Source of the DNA: Anthostomella pinea
Lineage: Eukaryota > Ascomycota > Sordariomycetes > Xylariales > Xylariaceae
Direction: 5' to 3'
Length of the DNA: 64,000 bases
Assembly (NCBI GenBank): GCA_963556695.1
Contig: CAUWAG010000003.1
Location: 1,116,001-1,180,000 of the forward strand
This document shows, in pieces, positions 11,716 to 23,374 of the stretch (its first letter is position 1; each line of letters opens with the position of its first letter). The translations under genes and the position numbers were made by a program. The notes under the pieces are model-generated. The model searched no databases. It had not been told where the DNA came from and saw only the letters and a program-made list of their open reading frames with translations.

Positions 11716-14700
11716 CTACAGCCAGAGCAGCCATCGGACGACATTAACGACGCCCTTGCCGACCCCGAGGAAGATCCTCGTAATCATGACGACAAACCAC
11801 ACGTACCACATGAACCCCACGAGAACCCACTCGACGGCAAGCCAACCCGCCCTGCGCACCCAGCGGAAACGCCTCCGCCGACCTCTTAGCATCTTATCCA
11901 TCGTATCCAGGACACTCTTGACCTTGAGCCGCTGCGTATCCACGACGTCGCGGCTGACCTCGTCGGCCTCGTCAACTGCGCGGCGTGTCATATCCACGAG
12001 GTCCGTGGCGATACGCCCATGAAAGTGGTCGATTTTGCTTTGGAGCGTCGGCGCAGTCTCTGTTAAAAACTCGGCCTTTGACGCTTCAAAGTTCTCGACT
12101 GAGCGATCAACGCCATCGGACAGAATGTGTGCTGTGGCCGGGAACAGCTGCGTCTGCGGTAGACTGAGGCTGACCTGTTCGTCTGACGCGAATCGGCTTG
12201 TGTCTGTCCAAGGCAAACCCATGGTTTTGTTGTCAAGTGCAAACAGAGGGTGAGGCTCGTTTGCGCGCCGCGAAATCTCCATGGCTTTGATCCCCGAACA
12301 GAGGATAAGTGTGCGGAGACGCCCAAGCTCCCGCTTGGAGATTGGAGCACGCCGCGGAGACTCGTTGCGGTCCGTTATCGACCAATGACGACCTTTGGGT
12401 GGCTGAGAGGTCGAGTTGCCGCGTGTCCGTGCCTTTTGAGCACGTGCTGCTGGGATTGTAAGAATATTGTTGAGCTCCTGAGACGTCTGCCTAGGCCGGG
12501 CTGTGTAGCCGCCCGAATCGGGAGGTGGCGAGTCCGTGTCGGAACTGTCCGAGTCGTGTGCTTGCTGGTTTCTAACTTGCTCGAGCTCGGACTCGGAGGG
12601 AGATGCTCTGCGGATGTCGATGCGCGGTGGTTTGAGCTGATCAAAGCGAGCTGACCTACTCGGGGGTTGTGTTGCACTATGGTAAAGCTGATCTATATCT
12701 GCTTCATGAGAAATCGATTTGTCGAGGGAGTCATTCGCCGATTCAAATGCCGGCATGATATCCAAATAGTTCTTCGCATTTCGACCGTCGCGCGGACGCT
12801 TGGAGCTGCTTCGAGACAAGGATATCGAGTCCCCGAGCCTACCTCTCTTTTGCTCGACATCCGACTCGTCGCTTGATGTGGAGGAGGAGCAGGCGGGATC
12901 CAGCTCCGAGTCTTTCTTCCAAATAAAGTCCGACACCTTGGAAACGCTACCTCGGATCATTCCATCCAGCTTTGTGCCTCCTTTAAATATGCTCTTGAGG
13001 CCTGTTTGTTCGTCGCCTTTGAGTATCAAGCTCCCCATGCTTCGGTGAGATTTTTGAGTATCATTCGTGGTCCTTGGGATGATCCTGGGGATGGGGCTCT
13101 TCGATCTGCGTCGTACCGGGAACTGAAAGCCCTCTTTGGTCATTGTTGATATATTGAGCGGCTCCATCTGCTCCACAGGACTGTCCATCTTCTCCTCTTT
13201 CTCATGAGGTCCATGGTCACCACGTTCTCGACTACGATCACGGAAAACCCTCTTGACCTTGGAGAATGGGTTGTTGCGGACAGGTGAACCAGGTCGACTT
13301 CCAGATGGCGAAAGATCCATGCCAATGGCCGGCATGTGGGTAGTGCGGCGTCGCATTGGCTTGGAATCTGGTGATACTGGACGCGAGGAATCCAAGTCCA
13401 TCGACGCTCGGTAGATATGGGGAGGCACTTCCAAGCTCTGGCGCCCAGAAGCAATAGGAGACTCTTGCAAAACCCTTCCGACGGGGACCCTTCCGACGGG
13501 GGTTTTGTCTTGATAATCGGCACCCTCAAGCCTCGTGCCCTTCGGACTAAGTTCTCGTTTAGGGGTCTTGGTGCTTCTTTCGGGTGTAGTTAAGCCAGCT
13601 GGAAATGGTTTGAAGTAGCCTCCATCAGGCCCGGTGCGACTCCCCTTCTGCTCTTCCCTTGCCTCCTTGGCCAGCAACTCCAACATCTGCTTCTCGAGTA
13701 GGTCTTGGCTATTAGCACTGACAGTCCCGCCGCGGCCTCTCCGCTTGCGATCACCCTCGCTGTCTGATGTATCCGATAGTGAGCCTCTCCTAAACCGGAG
13801 GAAGTTGTCGTGACTATGCACAGAACTGCCATGTCTATGGTGCATCCCTCTAAGATCTTGAAGCTTCTGCCGAGCACGATCTTTTGCGCTGATAGTAGAG
13901 GTCTCCGTATCTGCTCTCGCTGGCGTAGAATCTTCAAGTTCCAATCCTGTAGAAGTATTGCGATCTTCTTCCTTGCTGGCCCGTCCAAAAGGAGCAAATG
14001 TGCCTTGCTTATCTGCCTGACGGGATGATGGCATGTAAGCCTCTGGATTCCGGGGGAATATCTTAGCATAATGACGGTCCTCGACAAGATGTCTATTGTC
14101 CCCCTGCTCTAGCCAGTACGCATCCGCAAGCATATCCGCTGGATCTAAAACCCAATCAATCCTTGGCCTTTTGCCCTTCCCCGTAGCAGAAGTTGGTCTG
14201 GGGATGTTGGAAGCTGATAACTGCTCATTATAATGCTCCTGAGCTCCAGGAAAAGGTGGCAATCCAGAAGGCTCCTTCATCAGAGCCGAGGTAGCTGCAA
14301 GTGTGGCAGCCTCGTCAATCCAGTCTGTGACCCTCGAAGTGTCTGCAAAGCCTTGTGCTTCTCCGTCGATAGTTTTCCGTTCACGATTCCGAATTTTTCG
14401 ATTCCGGACGTACTGAAGAGGATTGTACGGCCGACCAAGAGTTCGCGGCTGAGGGCTAGGGAGCATATTTGCAGGCGGGCCGGCAGCTGTGGGTGAGGTG
14501 GGAGGACTGGATGTGGACGGCCTAGAACGCGTATCTTGCTTCAAGGGTGGGACAAACTGTAGAAGCCTTCTGTATTGTGCCATAAGCTCAAGGTGCTCCT
14601 TCGCCTTCTGTGCTCGGTTGAGTGTGGAAGACGAGAAATGATAAGTATAGCTACCCTCGTGCTCGAATGTCGGATGTAGAGGACTACTTGTCATCGGGGT

Positions 14701-15531
14701 CGACACGTTCCTAGGTGCCAGACCGCTCCCGGGCCTGGGAGAGATGTTGCGCGAGCTCCGTCTCTGCTGCTGTAGGTGCTGCCTAAGACTACCTCCAGCA
14801 GCGTTGTCGGCAACCGGCGAAAGACGTGGCGGGATGGGAGTCGATATGTTTCTCCTCGAAGCTAGTCTCCTCGACTCACTCAAATTCAAAGCCATATTCA
14901 CAATCTGTGTCGAGTCCATGTCGAATGGTGCTGCAGCTGGCTGTGGGGACGGGATCCTGGACGCTGGCCTCGGCCCTTGACTCTGTCGTCTCTCATCATG
15001 ATGGTTCGCGGTGTGGCGGGCAGGGCGTTGTCCGCGACTCGAAGCCACCACATCCCGAGCATCGGTACCAAGCCCCTCGTGTGTGGGTTCTGTCGCGCCC
15101 GACCTGTCCGAAGTATTCAGGGGGCTCTTTCCTTTGCGATTCCCCACGGGGATGCGGGAGTGTCTGCGACCTCCATCTCGGCTAGCTGGACCCGACTTGG
15201 GGGACTCGTCGGCTATAGCATTGGGGAGAAGGAAGCCACCACTCGATCGCGGCTTATGCGACGGTCGGCGGCGGTGGACTGCCTGATTGAGGTCCCCGTT
15301 TCCATGCTCGAGCGATGAAGGGCTTGGACTTCGTTCGCTGGCGTTATAACGGCGGGGGTGGGCCAAGTTGGTCGTTGCCGTCGAGGGGTCGTGTATCAAG
15401 CTAGCAGCGGTGCTGGATTCTCCAGTGTCATAGCTGCCGTAGCTTCTGGACGATCTCGAAGTCGATGATCTGGGGAGTGGGTGGGCGGCTCGGTTCGAAT
15501 TCGAAGGTGTGACTGCACGATTGTCCGTCAT
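11716..15531 (-). CDS. Large low-complexity protein with C-terminal membrane tail, unknown function
   Basis: One uninterrupted exon of 1271 codons starting MTDNRAVTPSNSN. The first roughly 1000 residues are Ser/Arg/Pro-rich and probably disordered, with many RRxS-like sites and poly-basic patches. A tandem VGRVPVGRV occurs about halfway. Around residues 1040-1230 the sequence becomes ordered (SKRELGRLRTLILCSGIKAMEISRR, then an amphipathic helical stretch up to DTMDKMLRGRRRRFRW). The last 45 residues are strongly hydrophobic and Trp-rich (WLAVEWVLVGFMWYVWFVVM, then IFLGVGKGVV), giving one or two membrane passes at the extreme C terminus. This suggests a tail-anchored protein with a large cytosolic disordered region. 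I do not recognise a named family. The length without stops in GC-rich DNA and the ordered tail make it a real gene. Confidence 0.85.
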   Translation of the reverse strand: MTDNRAVTPSNSNRAAHPLPRSSTSRSSRSYGSYDTGESSTAASLIHDPSTATTNLAHPRRYNASERSPSPSSLEHGNGDLNQAVHRRRPSHKPRSSGGFLLPNAIADESPKSGPASRDGGRRHSRIPVGNRKGKSPLNTSDRSGATEPTHEGLGTDARDVVASSRGQRPARHTANHHDERRQSQGPRPASRIPSPQPAAAPFDMDSTQIVNMALNLSESRRLASRRNISTPIPPRLSPVADNAAGGSLRQHLQQQRRSSRNISPRPGSGLAPRNVSTPMTSSPLHPTFEHEGSYTYHFSSSTLNRAQKAKEHLELMAQYRRLLQFVPPLKQDTRSRPSTSSPPTSPTAAGPPANMLPSPQPRTLGRPYNPLQYVRNRKIRNRERKTIDGEAQGFADTSRVTDWIDEAATLAATSALMKEPSGLPPFPGAQEHYNEQLSASNIPRPTSATGKGKRPRIDWVLDPADMLADAYWLEQGDNRHLVEDRHYAKIFPRNPEAYMPSSRQADKQGTFAPFGRASKEEDRNTSTGLELEDSTPARADTETSTISAKDRARQKLQDLRGMHHRHGSSVHSHDNFLRFRRGSLSDTSDSEGDRKRRGRGGTVSANSQDLLEKQMLELLAKEAREEQKGSRTGPDGGYFKPFPAGLTTPERSTKTPKRELSPKGTRLEGADYQDKTPVGRVPVGRVLQESPIASGRQSLEVPPHIYRASMDLDSSRPVSPDSKPMRRRTTHMPAIGMDLSPSGSRPGSPVRNNPFSKVKRVFRDRSRERGDHGPHEKEEKMDSPVEQMEPLNISTMTKEGFQFPVRRRSKSPIPRIIPRTTNDTQKSHRSMGSLILKGDEQTGLKSIFKGGTKLDGMIRGSVSKVSDFIWKKDSELDPACSSSTSSDESDVEQKRGRLGDSISLSRSSSKRPRDGRNAKNYLDIMPAFESANDSLDKSISHEADIDQLYHSATQPPSRSARFDQLKPPRIDIRRASPSESELEQVRNQQAHDSDSSDTDSPPPDSGGYTARPRQTSQELNNILTIPAARAQKARTRGNSTSQPPKGRHWSITDRNESPRRAPISKRELGRLRTLILCSGIKAMEISRRANEPHPLFALDNKTMGLPWTDTSRFASDEQVSLSLPQTQLFPATAHILSDGVDRSVENFEASKAEFLTETAPTLQSKIDHFHGRIATDLVDMTRRAVDEADEVSRDVVDTQRLKVKSVLDTMDKMLRGRRRRFRWVRRAGWLAVEWVLVGFMWYVWFVVMITRIFLGVGKGVVNVVRWLLWL

Positions 15532-16366
15532 GGCGACCCGGGCGGTCGTTTCGCATGCCAGGGATCATGTAGACTTGATCGAGGCCGTGAGCTGTCGTTA
15601 TCTTGGTTGGGAGGCGGCGTTGGAAACAAGGAAGCAGACAGGCATCGCGGAGGTGGATATGCGGTAGACTCGCGAAGTACGGGTTCACTTGACCAAAAGC
15701 GATAGTGATTCAGTAGAAGGTCTGTATTTGGTCACGGTATACTGGCCGGCTGCGGCGAAATGGGAAGCTTGACGTTGGATATTATTTGGATAGTTATTAT
15801 TAGACCTCTAGTACCGGTGCTAGCAGGTTGGTTCATTAAGAGGTTGAAAAAGTGTCGGGACGAAGGGGAAATCCAGGGTCGGCCGTTCCGTCGGTCGCGG
15901 TTGAGTTTGGCGTCGGGTCGGGTGGCGCGTGCGGGCAAGCAGGTGCTGCCAGGAGGCGGGTACACGGGTGTCATCACCACGTTTCTTGCGCTGCTTGGAT
16001 CCTTCCAGGGTGCCACCCGACTGCCGGCGACCCTGCAGGGGCAACATGGCACTGGAGGCACGGGTGCGATGCCAGCCAATTGCTTTGTCTCCTCGCAAAA
16101 AGCTTTCATTGCAGCACGTGAATGTTGGAGACTGTTGCAACGATCTACATTATACCGTCACTTTTCCTTTATGCGCATATACCACAGTTGACGCTTTTAC
16201 CGTCGATAAGCATAAGCCCCCTTAAGGTCATGTACCTTCAATCTTATGTTCAGGAGCAGCCGTCTCAGGGGAAAGGGGTCTACACCATGGCAACCAGATC
16301 TTACTTATTCATGACAAGCACTTCGCTTCCTGTGACCTATTCCAACTGATGCTTTTCATGGGGCGT
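15532..16366. other. Intergenic region, no supported gene
   Basis: Upstream of the 1271-residue gene. The ORF at 15760-16191 (+) begins with a hydrophobic stretch, but the rest has no recognisable domain and the opposite strand is equally open, so I do not call it. Confidence 0.4.
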
Positions 16367-18948
16367 CTATCTAGTCTCTTGTTCATCAACCACCGCGACT
16401 CTCGGTCGAAACCTGAGCTCACCTGTCTCACCATCTGTCGCCAGCGAAGCTCTCGTGCGCTTAACCATCTTTTCCATGGCACTCATATGGGCAGTGGGAA
16501 CTCCGGAGTCAAGCGCTTCTTGGTCTTTCATGCCCTCCGCACTCTGCGTCTCCAGGCCGTGGAAAAACAGTGGCAGACTGGAGCTCTTCCACAGGTACTG
16601 ATCAGGCGCCCTCGTAAGCCACACCGTGGCCAACAGAAACACCGACCCGAGTGCAATGATGCCACTGGGGATCGCTAGCCACTCCCAGAGGACATAATAT
16701 AGCTTTCTGTTCCGTACACCTGTCCTGTGACCGTTAGGTTGGATCGGTCGCGCATCGACCTGCTCAGAGCCTCGGCAATTTTGGGCATGAGCCACTCCAA
16801 ACCACCTTGCTCGTTGGCCACCTTCAAGTTACTTATAGATACCTCGGTAGTCTCGACGATGTTGGTTTGGTTGGAAGTCGGTCGAATCTTGCAGAGCCTT
16901 CCGTCGTCGAGGAAGCTCGTGAGATTCGCCGAATCGCCCGTGACAGCGAAGTAGGTCGGTTCGAGCTGGTCACTAGATGTGCTTTCTCCGCAGATAGCTC
17001 TGTCAATCGCAATCTGTACAGGATCCGTGGATACGCCTTCTCCAGGCCCACCACCGAGTTCTCTACCCTCGTTGTTTGCAAGGTCGTACCGAAAGAAGGA
17101 GGTGAGGTTGACTGAGTTCAGAATGCTCGAGTTCACGCTTGTGATCGTCTCTAATGGTTTTGTATTTTCGAGCCAAGAATATACATAACCTGGGTTGATA
17201 TAGAACGATCCCATGCGTGTAGCAACTACCTTCGATGAGGTAGTCAAGTTGTTCACCGATATCGAATGGCGTTGGACGCAGGATTTGATCGAGCAGACAG
17301 TGGCGTGTTGAATCGCGAGCTTCTCCACCTCCTCGTTGTAGCCTAGTGTCACATTGCCTACGGACAGCAATGCGGCTTCAGTGTCGTTGAAGACACTGTT
17401 CCATCTTGTCTGGTCTCCATTTCGGCTTTTCAGCCCGTCCTTGTCTTCAGGGAAGCTGTCGAAATCGAAATATTCTCGCGGACCATCCAGAGCCCATACT
17501 TTGGCCCTGTTCACGATCCATGTGATCTGGGAAGGATATGTGATGATGCTCGGTTGCCAGATGTTCCAGCCCCCATCTCCGATCCCCAAGGGGTCCTTTT
17601 TGCTGTCGTAATATTCTTTATTCTGCAGTAGCAGCGTAATATTTACGTCGAAAACGTGCTCGAAACCATGATAGACTCGGTCGTGGTACCTGGACATCTC
17701 GAATACTGCCTTGCAGGATGTGTTGAGAACAGCCGATGTGGCCGCTTCCTGAACCGAGAGCGCTCGAAAGTCTTCCAAGGTAAAGTTGAAATTGCAATCC
17801 TCCAACTTCGTCGTGCTTGTCACATCTTCGCAGGAAGAGCAGAACCCGAGACTCTCGAAGTCGGCGAAGGCACAGGACTCAGTAGGGCAGATAGGCTCGA
17901 AGCCAAATTGCGATTGGGTATCCGTGGCATAAATGGCAGAATTGATAGCAGTCTCCATGGTGGACACTGCAAGGTCTTGCACCTGTGACTGACTCTCGCC
18001 CCATGAGTACTTGTCGGAGAAGCCTTTCACCCATGGAACGAACAGTGGGCTGCTTGATGCCATCTGAGCGCGGATACGACCTTGTGGGGGTCTTTATTAG
18101 CTGCTGGACGCCGGGTTCGAAGGCCAAGGCGACAACAATGATAAAAGCACCCAGCGCGGCCATTGGCTGCGCCCAGAGGTGAAAATTCGTCAAGAGGACT
18201 AACGATCCACACGGTCCCTTGCTCGCATTGTCAAAGAGCTCCGTGTCGTAGAGGCTTCTTCCTCGTGCCCCGTTGCCACGACGGCCGCCCCCGTCGAGAT
18301 GGTACCAGTGTCATTTCAGCTGGCCAACACCTGCTGTGACAGCGACGATAAGAGCCGATTTGGAGAACGTGGCCAAGATCGAGACAAGAGCGTTGAGTGT
18401 GAGACCGTACCAGAATCCGGGCACCGACCGTTGATCGTACGTTTGAGAACCAAGACTGTTGCTAACAGGCAGCTGATGCTGAGAAATAAACCCAGAAATT
18501 CCCATAACCACAAATTACTCCAAAAGCTGCGAGTTGGTCTTCGTTGCCGCTGACGAGAGTGCTCCTGGGAGTTCAATAGCTTCTCGCTTGGATTTTGTAC
18601 CCCTTGACTCGTGTCGATCGGTCGTGCCTCTGTGTCCTTGTTGCCGTGAATGCTGCTATAGGCGGTGTCAAACAGGTTCATGTGGGTTGTGTTGATGTCC
18701 ATGCAAACCTTGGCCATTTTGCGTAGAACTCGGGGTGATGGCGACCAACGCTTTTGTAAATCACAATTCGGGACAGCGAACTCAAAGGCAGTAGCTGGCC
18801 TCGGTTGTGGCCTCCACCTTCCCCTCCCACCCCTATCGCATAGATGCAGATAGAACGAGGCAATGGGCTGAGCTACTCGATTGCTGATTGGAAGTCGTTC
18901 CCGGCTTGGAGCTTGGCAAAGAGCACCATTTGCAGTTGCTGATTCCAT
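16367..18948 (-). pseudogene. DUF3176 membrane protein, decayed
   Basis: Reading leftward from 18948, the pieces line up with the fungal DUF3176 family. The order is a Ser/Arg-rich N terminus, a WLWEFLGLFLSISCLLATVLVL membrane helix, the GLTLNALVSILATFSKSAL segment, GQLK, a second helix block (MAALGAFIIVVALAFEPGVQQ), a large extracellular part with Cys and N-glycosylation sites, and the final helix EWLAIPSGIIALGSVFLLAT. The frame is broken four times. There is a one-base shift near 18425, an in-frame TGA at 18313-18311 where the family has Trp after QLK, another shift near 18075 before MASSSPLFVPW, and a one-base loss near 16700 just before the last helix. No GT-AG introns explain these. Family function is not established. 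Its neighbour, the TPR-DUF4470 gene, is broken too. Confidence 0.85.
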
Positions 18949-19383
18949 AGGTGCATTCAGCCAATGACCTGGCAGGTCACGCCATTGCAGGTTGTACCGA
19001 ATGTCGGATCACTACATGTAAAACATCTCCAATCCCACCTGAACTTCCCCCAGCCCCCAAGGTGCCTAGGATCATATGTTCAAACGACCCTTGGATGGAA
19101 GGCCGTGATTGCTCCGGGCTGGAACATTGTTACCGTAAACTGTCCAAGTGGCGCGGCTGGCAGGAAGACTGCAGTAGAAGAGTCCACCAAGCAGCTAGGT
19201 CATTGAAGATAGACCGAATTGCTCAAAGAAGCTCATCTCGGTCAATCTCGAGTCACGAACAAGTGGATGACAGCAAAGAGGACAAGCCCATGCGTGCTTA
19301 CTTAACCGCAACCCCAACGGCAACGGCGAGAAACTATTGCATGTCGAGCATGAAGAGCTCCGACATTGTTCAGTAACAAAGCC
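18949..19383. other. Intergenic region, no supported gene
   Basis: Lies between the DUF3176 start and the DUF4470 stop. The ORF 18951-19376 (+) has no recognisable motif. Confidence 0.4.
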
Positions 19384-22114
19384 TCAGTCAACCCACCCCT
19401 CACCCTCCACAATCTTTTCCGAGACCCCAACCCAGGCCGTGACCCGCTCCCAGCTATCCACCCTCCAGACAGCCGCGGACCAGCTACCCGCCTCCCTCAT
19501 CATCATCTCCACCTCGTCGCTCCTCAGCCAGAACGAAGCCGTTGCCGTCTTAGTGACCCACTTGTAAGTCGTCAACACGCGAATCCCAGACTCGCGCACG
19601 CTCCTGGCCTTTTCGGAACGGTCGCCCTGCTCGTCGTCTAAGAGAGTCTGGCGAAGACCGGAGGAGGTTGGCGGAGCACCTGCTGCGGCCTGGCTCCAGA
19701 AAACGAGGACGAAGTGCGGACGGTGCGGCGCTTCGACGTCGCCGGGCGGGAATGAAATGGTGTACTTCCGAATCGAGTCGCGTGAAGGGAGTAGGGAGTT
19801 GGGAATCAGGAGTCCGAAGGGAAGGAGGCTTTGCCAGATGGTGCCGAGGGTGGCGAGCTCGGCGAGCCAAGGCTTGATGCTGATGGTGGCGGATGGGTAG
19901 GCGTTGGTAACTGAACCAGGGTCGTCGACTGCTTGTCGCGGAGCTCTGACTGTGGTTGTGAAAGTGCCCTCGAATATACCCTCGAGGACAGAGCTCAGCC
20001 AGTGGCCCGGATAGCCGACCGAATGCAGGTGGGCGATGAGCCTGAAGATGATAGTTGGATCAGGGGCACGTACACGCACTCCCCGTCGAGCGGGTCTCTC
20101 TTATAGGGGAGCAAGACCTTGAGGAGATGACGGTGGATGAAGTTCTCTAGCTTACCCTTCGACATACGCTTCTCGAGGGCCAGTACCGACGGTGAGACCT
20201 TGGCCCAGTTCGTGTAGTCACTCATCTCCATTTCTTCCCAGTCCCTGATCGACGGCGAGTCCTCGCGCAGCTCAACGCGGAAGTTGTCCTCGATGGACTT
20301 GAGATTGTCCAGTAATGTGTACTCTGAGAGCAGATGTTGGTAGTCATCGAATGCGTGGTTGTTGAGGAGCACACAGGCACTGAGGCTCGACTTTGCCTTC
20401 AGCACTGGCATCGTGTAGAGGAATGAGCTCAAGGGACACCCGTCGTAGTCACTGGTATCAAGCATGTAAGTCAGCCAATTGCGGACTGAAGGGGTTGACT
20501 TACGGGATATTACTAAGGTGGATGCGATCGTAGGTCTTCGGGAAGACATTCGGGTCCATCGTGCCTTGCTTGCTCTCATGCTGTTGCTGAAGAGCATCGT
20601 ATCGGAGCCGTTCGAGGCAGTCATTCAATTCACCCACAACAGTCTCATCAGTAATTCTGGATTGCAGCTGATACAATGAGAAGGCACCGCATCGGAAGAA
20701 GACCTCGAAACATTGCATGAAACTTCCGCCACCCGCAGCGTGAACGGTGTCTTCGACCTCCGCTGGGTGTAGTTTATGGAAGAGGAGGACAGGATGCATA
20801 GGCATTTCTGGGCCTAGGATGCCATCAGGGTCAACGATGTCCTGAAAGTCGCCGTCGACCAAGGTGACATTGGGCCGCCAGTGGTTGTCGATGTATTCCT
20901 CGATCGCCTTCGAGGCACCCTTGTTACCTCTCTTGTAATCATCCAACAGCTTGCTGAGCTCGCTTTCATGCTCACGAAGGAGGGCGTCTTTCGGGACCAT
21001 GAAGCCGAATTTGTCAAAGACCTCATCGTCTCTCTGCCAGCAAGGAAGCAAGGCAAACTGGCCTTCCTTCTGGGATTTCTCCCGGAGAGCTTGATCTCGA
21101 GCCTATACGCGAAACTTGCTGGTGCAGTATTTGCCACGAAGGTTCTGCTGCCACACGCTCAAGTGATGGCGGATGGCTGCGTGCTGAGATTCAGCAACAT
21201 AAATCCAGCTAGCCACTGGCTTCCCACCGTCAAGCTTCCGGAGAACCGTGGCTATCGTTTCCTGAAGCTTGGTGTACGCAAAAGGGGGCATGATCTGGCA
21301 GCCGAAGACATAGATCAAGCACGCGAGCGCTTCCTTGGCTTGCAGGATAGACTCAAAGTCAGACAGAAGCTCCAATATGACCAGATTCCGGGCAAAGACG
21401 GTCGGCTTGAGGTCCAGCAAAGTGAAGTGGTAACGCCTTTTACGACCAGTCCGGTCCTCTCCGTTGGGAATCGCGATGAGTGTGCGGTAGAAATTGCGAG
21501 CGTCACCAACGCCGGCGAACATCCATGACAGCTCCTGTGATGTCGAAGGTGCTATCGCATCATCGTAGACAGCTTCGGCGTTGTCATGACCGACGGCGTA
21601 GAACTCTGGTTCGTCCCAGCTGGAACACGGTCAACTGCAGCAAGCCGGTCGTGGGTAAGGTGGCTTACTACGCGGGTTTGGTTCTCGGAACTTCATCCAA
21701 TACCTTGGTTCGAAGGTTCGTGACATCCTGAGGTGGCGGTTGCATGGCAACACAAGACTCCATAGCCTCTTTCTCTGCGCCAGGCGCCAACCTAGCCACG
21801 GCAGTGGTGGCATTATCCAGGCCACTGCTGAGAGCGTAGGCTCTTGCCAGTCTCAGAATTAACTTCTGCTTCCTCGGGTCGATGTCTTCGACATCGTTGA
21901 GTAGCCGTAGAGCCTTCTCGGAATACAAGGCAGATATAGTGTAGTTACCCAGCTCAAACTGCACGGCCGCAAGGTTGCCTAGCGGTGCATGATGGTTCGG
22001 CGCGAGCCTCAAGGCCTCGAAGTATGCTTTCGTAGCCTGATCGAAGAGGCCTTTCCGATAGCACCCATTGCCACGATTACCAGCTTCGGCGGACTTTTCT
22101 GTCGGAGTCGACAT
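19384..22114 (-). pseudogene. TPR-DUF4470 protein, decayed
   Basis: Exons 22114-21672, 21619-20504 and from 20451 downward are separated by two 52-bp GT-AG introns (21671-21620 and 20503-20452). The N terminus has TPR-like helices (GNRGNGCYRKGLFDQATKAY, then LGNLAAVQFELGNY). The DUF4470 core follows: FAGVGDARNFYRTLIAIPNG, then LKPTVFARNLVILELL. A helical C-terminal region includes PCWQRDDEVFDKFGFM. Two breaks are visible. An in-frame TAG at 21105-21103 follows TSKFRV, where the family continues; CAG to TAG would explain it. A one-base shift near 20080 splits KRDPLDGE from APDPTIIFRLIAHLHS. After the shift the rest reads cleanly to 19384. DUF4470 proteins are fungal and often carry MYND fingers; their role is unknown. 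A related DUF4470-MYND gene at 41.5 kb is broken as well. Confidence 0.83.
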
Positions 22115-23221
22115 TCTGTGGCGCGTTGGACCTTGGTTCAGATGTGACCTGCTTCTGGGCTTGCATCATATTCTTAGCATTGTGCATTTTGTTGAATACA
22201 GAGAGCCCACTAAAGTCACTGATGCCAACCCCCCACTGGAAGGAATTCCCTGTTCCCCAAGGCAACTACACGACTTCTCGAATAAGCGCCATGGAATGAG
22301 CAAGGAAGCGTCAAATACCTTCAAAACTGCTTATTCCAGGTTGCTTATTCTAGGTATGAAATACGGTACCCGCGGAGACTTATGAGGGGTCCTTGTATCC
22401 GCACATTTTCCAGCACCAGATGATCCGCTGTTTATCTTTATAGCGTGCTGAGTGTCCCGATATAAGCAAGTCACCGCACTAGCCATGACAGCCATGACAG
22501 CCATGACAATCAGCCCTTACAACCATCCTTTCGTTTTCATGAGCCGCCAGTCTCGTGATGATCTCTCACAATGCTTGGTAGTTCAGATGAATGCTGTAGC
22601 CATCAGTCTTCATAGCTCAAAAGGGCTCCTGGTGAGAGACGCAGAAGAAAAGCAAAGACCCGACGGACTCCACGGTCATTCTCGCTACTCTCCATTCCGC
22701 CTCTATTTGATCGGAAGAGGAGCCTTATTATGCCGCACTGTCACCTAGGCTTGTGTTCGCATTGGACACGGCTCATATGTACCCGTCAAGCGACAAAGGG
22801 GAAATAGCCGCCGCTGAAAGATTTATGGCGGCACCCTTGGCCGATAGGCCGGCTGCAGTCGCAGAGCAATGGGAAGGAGAAACTCCGTAGAACACCACCG
22901 GCTACGAAAGTCGCGTCCCGTCAATTACGTTCATCTGGCAGCAAGTCTCGTCGCTTCATAAAAAGCCATTCCTTCGCATCTTTGCGGGAGAACCATGTCA
23001 TGAGAGGACGATGAGAGTGAGAGTGGTTGAGTAAAAAGACCAGTGTGCCTATGAGCTTGCTATCTTTCGGATCCGAACCCGAACCAAGAGGCCCAGAGAA
23101 TACAGTCCCCACCGATCCGGGACGGAGCTTCATCTTCAAACCTTACTCTACGACAACCATACACCTCTCTAACCAAACTTACGAAGACCAAGAGGAGGAC
23201 GAGCTACACACCTCACTCAAG
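22115..23221. other. Intergenic region with a 9-bp triplication
   Basis: No supported gene in about 1.1 kb. Near 22483-22509 the 9-mer AGCCATGAC is repeated three times in tandem. Confidence 0.5.
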
Positions 23222-23374
23222 ATGTCCAACCCCACGCTCCAGCAATGGCACGTCACGGCGCCCTACGTGCACCCGCACTGCGGGCTAGGCGAAGGCCCCT
23301 ACCACGAAGCCGCCACCAACAGCGTTGTTTTCAAGTTGATAATATTGATCGTTGTGACTAGACCTTCCCTTTGA
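23222..23374 (+). pseudogene. SMP-30/gluconolactonase family, truncated 5' end
   Basis: An ATG at 23222 opens MSNPTLQQWHVTAPYVHPHC followed by GLGEGPYHEAATNSVVF. The GEGPxxE signature marks the first beta-propeller blade of SMP-30/gluconolactonase/regucalcin-like enzymes; its Glu binds the catalytic metal. Shortly after VVF the reading frame turns into an unrelated short tail and stops at 23374. The remaining roughly 260 residues of a normal family member are not found before the transcription factor at 23825. I see no convincing donor site that would rescue it. It is therefore a truncated remnant. Family members hydrolyse sugar lactones; here no activity is expected. Confidence 0.7.

Noticed and set aside
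15760..16191. 143-residue ORF with hydrophobic start
   Set aside because: Opposite strand equally open, no homology recognised, no splice structure.
20881..21528. 215-residue plus-strand ORF
   Set aside because: Lies opposite the DUF4470 coding exon; the minus strand has family motifs and introns, this one does not.
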